Assembly: GCA_964518765.1 (NCBI GenBank)
Contig: CAZFJC010000029.1
Coordinates: forward strand, 1 to 25,962
Direction: 5' to 3'
DNA length: 25,962 bases
Source: CAZPNX01 sp964518765
Lineage (GTDB): Bacteria > Edwardsbacteria > AC1 > EtOH8
How positions within the stretch are numbered: position 1 is the stretch's first letter; every line of letters begins with the position of its first letter. Shown piece after piece: positions 15,374 to 22,894 of the stretch. The position numbers and the translations under genes were made by a program. The notes under the pieces are model-generated. The model did not search any database. It was not told where the DNA came from and saw nothing but the letters and a program-made list of their open reading frames with translations.

Positions 15374-18300
15374 ATGAATCCTAGGATCACCTTCATCAGT
15401 ATCCTTGCCCTGTCGCTGGCCGCTCCGGCGCTATCAGCCGAGCTGCCCGACGCCAGGTGGATAGGCCTGAGGGCCGGCCAGCCGCAGAAGGCCGAGGTAA
15501 GGACCCAGGCTGTCTCGCCTTTCGGGGCCACGCTGAGCGCCTCGATAACGGGCCTGGAGGTTTTCTCCGTGCCGTCGGCCATGGCCGGGACCGACCGGGA
15601 GGCGTTCACCCAGCTGTCCATACCGGGCTACGCCTACACCGGCGAGATCGGCAAGCCCAAGCTGCCCATGGTGACCGCGGTGCTGGACGCGCCGCTGGGC
15701 GCCAGGGTGGAGGTCAGGGTGCTGAGCGCTGACTATCGCGAGGTCCCGTTGGGCGAATGGGGCATCGCCGACAGGATAATCCCGGCCTTGGAATCGGTGG
15801 AGAAGGTGGCCGGGGCCTCTGCCAAGTTCGTGCTGGATGAGAAAACCTACTCAGCCAATGCCTTCTATCCCTCGATGACGGCCGATGTCCAGGACAACTC
15901 GGCCGAGGGCGGGCTGGCCCGTGGGCACCGGCTGGTGACGGTCAGGCTCTATCCGGTGCAGTACAACCCGGCCAAAGGCACGGTGCGCTACGCCACCGAC
16001 ATCAGGCTCAGGGTCGACTTCATCGGCGGCGACTGGGATAGGACCCGCTCCGAAGTAGAGAAAAACTACTCCCAGCCCTGGGAGGACATGATCCGGCGGA
16101 TGGTGGTAAACTACCAGGCGGCCGGCTACAAGGCCCCGCCCAGCCTGCCGATATACTACGACATCTTCTACGGCCAGAACTTCGCTGCGGCCGCCCAGGC
16201 CCTGGCCGAGTGGAAGACCAAGAAGGGCTTCAAGGTCCGCATGAACATGGCCGGCGGCTGGACAGCGGCCCAAGTTAACGACTCCATAAGGCTGCGGAGC
16301 CCGGTGGCCACCTATGTAACCATCATCTCGGATCCCAACGCCTCCGGGACCGACATCGTGCCCGCATCGGCCACTGGTTCCTCCTCGGGAGATCAAACCG
16401 ATCTTTACTATGCCGAGACCAACGAGAGCGGCTATCTGCCTGATCTATATTATGCGCGGATCTCGGTGAAGACGGCGACTGAAGCCAACACCGCGGTTGA
16501 CAAGCTGATAGACTACGAGAAGGCCGACTTCGGGGCGGCCGGCACCGCCTGGCTGCTCAAGGCCTGCTTGATCGCCGGCTACGACGCCGGCTACCAGCAG
16601 GTGGGAATCGCCACCAACGAATACTGCCGGCAGATCCTGGCCCGGGAGGGCTACACCACGGTGGATACGCTGATCCTGGGCTCCAGCGAGGGCAAGGCCA
16701 GGATAGTGGCCAGGGTCAATGACGGCCGGGCCTGGACCATCTACACCGCCCACGGCGGCCAGACCTGCTGGTGCACCAACCCCTACTGGTACGCCAGCGA
16801 GCTCAACGGCGACCTCACCAACCAGGACAAACACACCTTCGCCGTCGGGCACTGCTGTTTGTCTGACGACTACCAGTACTCCTCGGACTGCTTCGGCGAG
16901 ACCTGGCCCAAGCTCCAGAACAAGGGGGGCGTCTCCTACTTCGGCTCGGTGCCCTCCACCTATTGGGACGAGGACGACTGGCTGCAGCGCCGCTACTTCG
17001 ATGCCATCTACGACAGCGTGCCGGGCCAGCCGGGCCTGAAGATGCCGGAGTCGGGCAGGTTCACCCAGTATGGTCTCTATTGGATCGAGAACCATACCAG
17101 CACCTCGCGCAAGCGCTACTATTTCGAGGCCTACCACGTGATGAACGACCCGTCCATGGACTTCTGGACGAGCGAGCCCGACCAGTTCCAGGTGACCCAC
17201 CTGCCCAACGTGCCGCCCAACTCGGGGACGTTCACGGTCAATGTCAAGGACGACGATGGCTCGACTAATCTCCAGAACGCTCTGGTCTGCTGCTGGGTGA
17301 AGAACCGGGCCGGCGAGCACTGGTCGGCCTATACCGACGCCTCGGGCAACGCAGTTCTGCCGGCCATGGCCTCGACCCCTGGGGATACCATGTACGTCAC
17401 CGTCACCCGACACAACTACCAGCCATACGAGGGCTATGCCCTGGTGGTGGTCCCGGCCAGCATCAGCATCGTTCCGGACCACATCCCGGTCAACGCCGCC
17501 ACGGCGGTGACGGTGACGGTGACGGAGCTGGACCCGCCGTACAACGGGATCGACTCGATCGTGGTGACCATCGGGGGTCTGGGGGTCAATCCGGCGCTGG
17601 TGGAGACGACCGACGCCAGCGGGGCGGCCAGCTTCACGGTGCATCCGTTGTACGGGGAGCTATTGTCGGTGACGGGCCGGAAGATGGGGGAGGGGTACGA
17701 CATGTTCCGGGACACCATCTGGGTGACCGGGGCTTCGAGCCTGACATCGGCCGACATCACGGTGAGCGTGCCGGATATCGGTCTTAACGGGGTTCTGACG
17801 CCGGATTACGAGGCGGTGTTCGACGCCAGCTGCGACCCGCCGGACTTCGCGCTGCTGGCCGGCGGGTGCGGTCTGGACATCAACGCCGGCACGTCCGGCG
17901 GCAGCCTGCAGGCCACCGGCACCCCGACCTCGACGGGGACGGTCTGGGCCAGCGTCGCCAAGACCGGCTACAACGTCTACGCCGAGTCCTTCCCCTGCCG
18001 GATAGTGTACGGGACGCTGTCGGGGACGGTGACGGAGCAGGGGAGCGGGACGCCTCTTGGCGGGGTGTCGGTCGGGGGCTGGGTGTCCGGGGCGGACACC
18101 GCGGCCACTCCGGCCTCGTTCCAGGTGACCACCGACGGCAGCGGGCATTACGCGGCGCCGGACAGCCTGCCGGTGGGCCGGTACGACGTCTACGCCACGA
18201 AGTTCGGCTACCTCAACTACACGGACTCCCCGATGGTGATCTACGGGGCTAACGTCCAGAACTTCGCCATGGACCTGGCGCCGTCGGGGACGGTGTCTGG

Positions 18301-20392
18301 GGTGGTGACGGAGGACAGCACCGGGGCGCCGCTGGGGGCGACCATCAACGTGTACCGGACGGACAACGGGGCTTTGTACGCCACGGCCGTGAGCGACTCG
18401 GCGGCCGGGGGGGCGTACAGCCTGCCGGGGCTGCCGTACTTCAACTACGAGTTCCGGGTGACGGCCTACCACCACCGGAGGGTGATCCGGGCGGTGACGG
18501 TGGACGAGCCGGCGGAGACCGAGGACTTCGTGATGGAGGTGACGTCCGGGGACATCCTGGTGATCAACGACCACGACGCCAAGGGCGAGGGAGCGCCGGC
18601 GTTAAGGGACGAAGAACCGGCGAAGCTGAGCGTGGAGGAGCTTGAGAAGATAAGGAGCCCGCAGGCGGAGACCGGATCCAAGGCCGGGGAGAGCGCGGCG
18701 ATGATGGCGGGCATGCTGGCGGAGCTGGGGTACAGCGTGACAGTGGAGGCGTCGGCGGCCAGCAACCCGGGCGCCTGGGGGGGCTACGACCTGGTGATCT
18801 GGAGCTGCGGGGAGGACCAGAGCACCCTGGCCACGGCCAGCTACCGGACGGACCTGATCGCCCACGTGAACGGCGGGGGCAAGGTGCTGCTGGAGGGTGG
18901 CGAGGTGGCCTACGACTGGGACACGGAGGACCCGGCCTTCGCCAGCGCGGTGATGCACGGCAACGACTGGGACGGTGACAACGTTGGGGCTCTGACGCTG
19001 CAGCAGGGGGCGCATCCGCTGGCCACGCTGCCTAACGTTCTGCCGGCCAGCCTGTCTATGGCCTACGGGAACTACGGGGACCAGGACGCCTGCAAGCCGT
19101 GCAACGGCGGGGTGACGGTGTACGGGACGACCAGCTACGCGGCGGACGGCGGGGTGATCGCCTACGACGACGACGGGGATCCGAGCAACGGGCAGACGGT
19201 GTACTACGCCTTCGACTTCACGGCGCTGGGGGACAGCCTGACGCGGGCGCAGCTGTTGGAGAACACGGTGGAGTACCTGCTGCGGCCGTCGGCGGCGCCC
19301 ACGGCCAGCCTGTCGGGGACGGTGACGCTGTCGGGGCAGGGGAGCCACGAGGGGGCGGTGGTGTGCGCCGCCTTTGGGGCGGACGTATACTACGACACCA
19401 CCGACGCGGCCGGGGCCTACAGCTTCGGGCCGATCTACGACGGGACGTACACGGTCCGGGCGTCCAAGTACGGGTTTACGGACTCGACGCGCCAGGTGGC
19501 GGTGGCCGGGGCGACGGCCGGGGCGGACTTCGTGCTGTACCCGTTGAACGTGGTGTACCAGAGCGACTTCGAGGCGGACAACGGGGGCCTGACGGGCACC
19601 GGGGACTGGGCGTGGGGAGAGCCGACGTCGGGGCCGGGGTCGGCTAACAGCGGGAGCAAGCTGTGGGCGACGAACCTTGAGGGGAACTACAGCACCAGCT
19701 CCAACTCGACCTTGACGCTTCCGGCGCTGGCGGCCCTGCCGGAGGACGCCAAGCTGGAGCTGTGGATGTGGATGGACACGGAGCTGAGGTACGACGGGGG
19801 CAACGTCAAGCTGTCGGCCGGGGGCGGGGCGTACAGCGTCATCGCGCCGATCAGCCCGGAGTACGACACCATAGCAGCCACCACCAACGCCGGGATAGCC
19901 GGGCAGTGGTGCTGGAGCGGGCATACGGTGCACCAGAGCTGGCACAAGGCCGAGTTCGACCTGTCGGGCTACGCCGGGCAGGAGGTGCAGCTGCGGCTGC
20001 ACTTCGGGGCCGACGGCTCGGTGCAATACCCCGGGTGGTACGTGGACGACATCAAGGTCTACGCGCCGGCGACCGGGGTCAGCGGGGGCCCCTCGACTCC
20101 GCTCGGGAACCCCACCGTCTTCAGCCTGGGGGCAGCCTACCCCAATCCCTTGCGGGGCTCGACCACCATCAGCTTCGGGCTGCCTAAGGATTCGAAAGTC
20201 GAGCTGGGGGTGTACAACATCGTGGGACAGAGGGTGGCCACCCTGGCGCAGGGAGTCCTGCCGGCCGGATTCCATTCGGTTAAATGGAACGGCAGATCGG
20301 ATGCCGGGCAAAAAGTATCCGGGGGCGTCTATTTCTACCGGCTGTCCACCCCGGACTACACCGGCACCAGGCGGCTGGTGATGCTAAAGTAA
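15374..20392 (+). CDS. Very large secreted gingipain-type (C25) cysteine endopeptidase with many accessory domains and sorting domain
   Basis: This is 1672 residues with signal peptide MNPRITFISILALSLAAPALSA. The propeptide spans 23-255 (YPVQYNPAKGTVRY). The C25 catalytic domain spans about 256-595, with H460 (YTAHGGQTCW) and C495 in GHCCLSDD; C494 is adjacent. H-to-C spacing is 35, as in the first C25 peptidase. Ig-like modules follow at 600-875. Two carboxypeptidase-regulatory-like modules are at 879-1055 (GTLSGTVTE, GTVSGVVTEDSTG). An amidotransferase-like fold without a visible nucleophile is at 1058-1306 (ILVINDH, YDLVIWSCGED, GGKVLLEGGEVAYDW). A third regulatory-like module is at 1311-1393. 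A MAM/jelly-roll-like domain is at 1394-1572 (SDFEADNGG, GWYVDDIKVY). The sorting domain is at 1580-1672, ending LVMLK. AGGAGG lies 4 nt before the ATG. It is an extracellular endopeptidase, and the extra modules probably bind substrate or cell surface. Confidence 0.92.
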   Translation: MNPRITFISILALSLAAPALSAELPDARWIGLRAGQPQKAEVRTQAVSPFGATLSASITGLEVFSVPSAMAGTDREAFTQLSIPGYAYTGEIGKPKLPMVTAVLDAPLGARVEVRVLSADYREVPLGEWGIADRIIPALESVEKVAGASAKFVLDEKTYSANAFYPSMTADVQDNSAEGGLARGHRLVTVRLYPVQYNPAKGTVRYATDIRLRVDFIGGDWDRTRSEVEKNYSQPWEDMIRRMVVNYQAAGYKAPPSLPIYYDIFYGQNFAAAAQALAEWKTKKGFKVRMNMAGGWTAAQVNDSIRLRSPVATYVTIISDPNASGTDIVPASATGSSSGDQTDLYYAETNESGYLPDLYYARISVKTATEANTAVDKLIDYEKADFGAAGTAWLLKACLIAGYDAGYQQVGIATNEYCRQILAREGYTTVDTLILGSSEGKARIVARVNDGRAWTIYTAHGGQTCWCTNPYWYASELNGDLTNQDKHTFAVGHCCLSDDYQYSSDCFGETWPKLQNKGGVSYFGSVPSTYWDEDDWLQRRYFDAIYDSVPGQPGLKMPESGRFTQYGLYWIENHTSTSRKRYYFEAYHVMNDPSMDFWTSEPDQFQVTHLPNVPPNSGTFTVNVKDDDGSTNLQNALVCCWVKNRAGEHWSAYTDASGNAVLPAMASTPGDTMYVTVTRHNYQPYEGYALVVVPASISIVPDHIPVNAATAVTVTVTELDPPYNGIDSIVVTIGGLGVNPALVETTDASGAASFTVHPLYGELLSVTGRKMGEGYDMFRDTIWVTGASSLTSADITVSVPDIGLNGVLTPDYEAVFDASCDPPDFALLAGGCGLDINAGTSGGSLQATGTPTSTGTVWASVAKTGYNVYAESFPCRIVYGTLSGTVTEQGSGTPLGGVSVGGWVSGADTAATPASFQVTTDGSGHYAAPDSLPVGRYDVYATKFGYLNYTDSPMVIYGANVQNFAMDLAPSGTVSGVVTEDSTGAPLGATINVYRTDNGALYATAVSDSAAGGAYSLPGLPYFNYEFRVTAYHHRRVIRAVTVDEPAETEDFVMEVTSGDILVINDHDAKGEGAPALRDEEPAKLSVEELEKIRSPQAETGSKAGESAAMMAGMLAELGYSVTVEASAASNPGAWGGYDLVIWSCGEDQSTLATASYRTDLIAHVNGGGKVLLEGGEVAYDWDTEDPAFASAVMHGNDWDGDNVGALTLQQGAHPLATLPNVLPASLSMAYGNYGDQDACKPCNGGVTVYGTTSYAADGGVIAYDDDGDPSNGQTVYYAFDFTALGDSLTRAQLLENTVEYLLRPSAAPTASLSGTVTLSGQGSHEGAVVCAAFGADVYYDTTDAAGAYSFGPIYDGTYTVRASKYGFTDSTRQVAVAGATAGADFVLYPLNVVYQSDFEADNGGLTGTGDWAWGEPTSGPGSANSGSKLWATNLEGNYSTSSNSTLTLPALAALPEDAKLELWMWMDTELRYDGGNVKLSAGGGAYSVIAPISPEYDTIAATTNAGIAGQWCWSGHTVHQSWHKAEFDLSGYAGQEVQLRLHFGADGSVQYPGWYVDDIKVYAPATGVSGGPSTPLGNPTVFSLGAAYPNPLRGSTTISFGLPKDSKVELGVYNIVGQRVATLAQGVLPAGFHSVKWNGRSDAGQKVSGGVYFYRLSTPDYTGTRRLVMLK
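20120..20268 (+). repeat. Sorting-domain DNA repeat, copy in the second C25 gene (pairs with 12209-12357)
   Basis: 147 of 149 bases are identical to 12209-12357. Downstream of 20268 the sequence diverges abruptly and uses different codons, for example TTCCATTCGGTTAAATGG, where the other copy has CGCCACAGCGTCACCTGG. Confidence 0.9.
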
Positions 20393-20416
20393 AAATTCTC
20401 GTAAAACCAATGACAG

Positions 20417-20450
20417 ACGGATAGGCACGGGATGGCCCGTGCCTATCCGT
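20417..20450 (+). terminator. Strong hairpin terminator after the second C25 gene
   Basis: A perfect 15-bp stem, ACGGATAGGCACGGG (20417-20431) with CCCGTGCCTATCCGT (20436-20450), closes a 4-nt loop ATGG. It is followed by AT-rich ATTAAAATATTCTTT. There is no pure T-run, but position, stem strength and the promoter just downstream fit an intrinsic terminator. Confidence 0.72.
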
Positions 20451-20463
20451 ATTAAAATATTCT

Positions 20464-20491
20464 TTGACCACCGGGTAAAATAGGATACTAT
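20464..20491 (+). promoter_or_regulatory. Possible promoter for the two-gene M14 unit
   Basis: TTGACC (20464-20469), a 16-nt spacer and TACTAT (20486-20491) form a moderate sigma70-type promoter. A perfect TATAAT at 20497-20502 lies 6 bp further on but has no -35 box at standard spacing. The region is AT-rich and directly follows the terminator hairpin. Confidence 0.45.
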
Positions 20492-20536
20492 AAAGGTATA
20501 ATAATATAAAACAGCAAACTACTAAATCTAGGGATC

Positions 20537-22864
20537 ATGAAGGGACAGATAATCGAATCCGCCGCCGTGATGTTGGCAATAATCGGAGGGGCATGTATCG
20601 CCGGAGCCTCCGATTTCCCCAAGGACCGCTGGGGCAGGCATCCGGTGAAGATCTACGTCAGCCAGCATTCGGACGTCTATAAATTCAAGGCACTTGGGGT
20701 GGATGTCGAGGAGCTGCGGGATGGATACATCGAGGCGGCCGTAGACACGGAGAAGCTCAGGGAGCTTTTAGCCAGCGGCTGGCGGGTGGAGCCCAGGGTC
20801 GAGGAGCCGGTGAGCCCGGACATCGTCTCCGCCTACCATAATTACGACTGGCTGACGGCCAAGCTGGACTCGGTGGTTTCGAATCATCCCAACATTGCTA
20901 GGAAATACACCATGGGGACTACCCAAGGCGGGCGGCAGCAGTTGGCCTTTCTGATCACCGACCATCCCGACAGCGCCGAGAACGAGGCCGAGGTGCGCTT
21001 CACCGCCACCATCCACGGCGACGAGCCGGTGGGCACCGAGATGTGCCTGGGGATGATAGACTCGCTCACCCAGTGCTATGGGACGGTGCCAGGGATAACC
21101 CAGCTGGTCGACAGCCGCGAGATATGGTTCGTTCCCATGTACAACCCGGACGGCAACACCGCCGGAAGCCGTTATCTCAACAACGGGGTGGACCCCAACC
21201 GCAACTTTCCAGTGCCCGACGGATCCATCGGCGGCGACGGCACCTACACCAACTATGCCGAGACCCAGAACTTCATCAATTTCTGGTCAAAAAAGAGAGC
21301 CGTTCTCTCGGCCACCTTCCATGGCGGGGCGTTGATAGCCAACTATCCGTGGGATTACGCCGACTCCATCGGTGTTCCACCGACCGATCCGCCGGACCTC
21401 TACTTAGCCAGACAGGTTTCGCTGGGCTACAGCCGGCTTAACCAGCCGATGTACTATAACCCCGATCCCGGAGCGCCTTATGACAGCGGGGTCATCTACG
21501 GTTACACCTGGTACCCGGCCCCCGGCTCCCTGCAGGACTGGTCTTACCATGGAACGTCCTGTTTGGACGTCACCATGGAGATAGGCTCCACTAAATGGCC
21601 GTCGGCCAGCACCCTGCCCAGCTACTGGAACGACAACCGGGAGGCCATGCTCTACTTCATCCGCCAGGCGGGCTGGGGGGTGCAGGGCGTGGTGCGGGAT
21701 TACAGCACGAGCCAGCCCATCAACCGGGTGCAGGTGGACGTGGCCGGGATAAACAAGCCGGTCTACACCGACTCGTTGGCCGGCGACTACCACCGGATGC
21801 TGATGACGGGATACTATGACCTGTCGTTCTCGAAAACCGGCTACCGGACCAAGGTCTTCAATAACGTCAGAGTGAAGCTGGACAGCGTCACCAACCTGGA
21901 CGTCACCCTGTTCCCGGAGGTCCTGGCCACGCTGTCGGGCACGGTGCACGACAGCGCCACCGGCCTGCCCATCTCCGGGGCCATAGTAAAATTGATAGGT
22001 GCCGGCTCGGACACCACCGACGCCGGAGGGGGTTATTCCATCCAGCTTTACATGGACTACTACACCGTCACCGTCAGCGCCGTGGGGTATCTGCCGAAAA
22101 CGATCGACAGCGTGCTGGTGTCCGGCACTACGACGCTCGACCTTGACCTGGCGCCGCTCAACGCCTTCAGCTTCTATGCCAACGATACTATCAATATCCC
22201 GGACAATGGGGCCTGGATCGAGGACTCGCTCTGGGTGGACCGGAGCGTGGCCCTGGCCGACTACGAGTGCTACGTCAACATCAGCCACACCTACCGGGGA
22301 GACCTGGCGGTGCGGCTGTTCGCCCCCGGAGGCGACTCCCTGCGCCTTCATCAGCGCGGCGGCGGGGCGGCCGACGACATCGTGGGCTGGTACGACTCCG
22401 AGCTGGTGCCGGCCGACAGCCTGCGCTGGGACGCTCTGGCCGGGCAGAACGCGCTGGGCTGGTGGCGGCTGAGGGCCAAGGACTTCGCCTCGGGGTACAG
22501 CGGCAAGCTCAACGGATGGGGCCTCATGATCTTTTCCACCGACACCGGTGTCAACGGGGGGCCGGCCCTGCCGGGAGCGGCCCCGAGGCTGTTCCTCTCC
22601 AGCCGGCCCAACCCCTTCGCCTCGGGGACGGTGATCACCTACCACCAGCCGGGGCCCGGGGAGCAGAGGGTCGAGCTGGCGGTGTACAATGTGACCGGTC
22701 AGAGGGTGCGCACGTTGGTGAACTCGATCCAGTCGCCGGCCAAGTATCTTTTGGAGTGGAACGGCCGGGATGAGGAAGGCCGAAGCCTGGCGGCCGGCGT
22801 CTACCTGGCCAGGCTGAACGTTAACGGGAGGTCGGCCTATACTAGTCTGGTCGCCATCAAATAA
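20537..22864 (+). CDS. Secreted M14B-like zinc carboxypeptidase with regulatory-like, P-domain-like and sorting domains
   Basis: This is 775 residues with a hydrophobic signal segment at about 8-24 (AVMLAIIGGACIAGASD). Residues 25-95 form a prodomain. The catalytic domain is at about 97-380: zinc ligands H160 and E163 (TIHGDEPVG) and H262 (ATFHGGALIANYPWD), catalytic E348 (VTMEIGSTKWP), and DPNRNF. The HGDE and FHGG motifs fit the regulatory (M14B, CPD/CPN-like) branch, which normally carries a transthyretin-like domain after the enzyme. Such a module is seen at 381-462, with a second at 463-540 (LSGTVHDSATGLPISGA). Residues 543-668 resemble a proprotein-convertase P domain (SHTYRGDLAVRLFAPGGDS, SGKLNGWGLMIF). 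The sorting domain is at 685-775 (RPNPFASG, ends LVAIK). A short AGGGA lies directly before the ATG. It forms a unit with the next gene (30-bp gap). Confidence 0.92.
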   Translation: MKGQIIESAAVMLAIIGGACIAGASDFPKDRWGRHPVKIYVSQHSDVYKFKALGVDVEELRDGYIEAAVDTEKLRELLASGWRVEPRVEEPVSPDIVSAYHNYDWLTAKLDSVVSNHPNIARKYTMGTTQGGRQQLAFLITDHPDSAENEAEVRFTATIHGDEPVGTEMCLGMIDSLTQCYGTVPGITQLVDSREIWFVPMYNPDGNTAGSRYLNNGVDPNRNFPVPDGSIGGDGTYTNYAETQNFINFWSKKRAVLSATFHGGALIANYPWDYADSIGVPPTDPPDLYLARQVSLGYSRLNQPMYYNPDPGAPYDSGVIYGYTWYPAPGSLQDWSYHGTSCLDVTMEIGSTKWPSASTLPSYWNDNREAMLYFIRQAGWGVQGVVRDYSTSQPINRVQVDVAGINKPVYTDSLAGDYHRMLMTGYYDLSFSKTGYRTKVFNNVRVKLDSVTNLDVTLFPEVLATLSGTVHDSATGLPISGAIVKLIGAGSDTTDAGGGYSIQLYMDYYTVTVSAVGYLPKTIDSVLVSGTTTLDLDLAPLNAFSFYANDTINIPDNGAWIEDSLWVDRSVALADYECYVNISHTYRGDLAVRLFAPGGDSLRLHQRGGGAADDIVGWYDSELVPADSLRWDALAGQNALGWWRLRAKDFASGYSGKLNGWGLMIFSTDTGVNGGPALPGAAPRLFLSSRPNPFASGTVITYHQPGPGEQRVELAVYNVTGQRVRTLVNSIQSPAKYLLEWNGRDEEGRSLAAGVYLARLNVNGRSAYTSLVAIK

Positions 22865-22894
22865 CGGGAGATACTATAAAGAAATAGTAAACGG

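Noticed and set aside
18602..20311. Minus-strand open frame (569 codons) opposite the second C25 gene
   Set aside because: It has the same shadow pattern and Arg/Pro/His-rich composition; the plus strand is a continuous multidomain protein.
20497..20502. Perfect TATAAT as the main -10 box before the M14B-like gene
   Set aside because: No acceptable -35 box at 16-18 nt and no TG extension; kept only as an alternative to TACTAT at 20486-20491.
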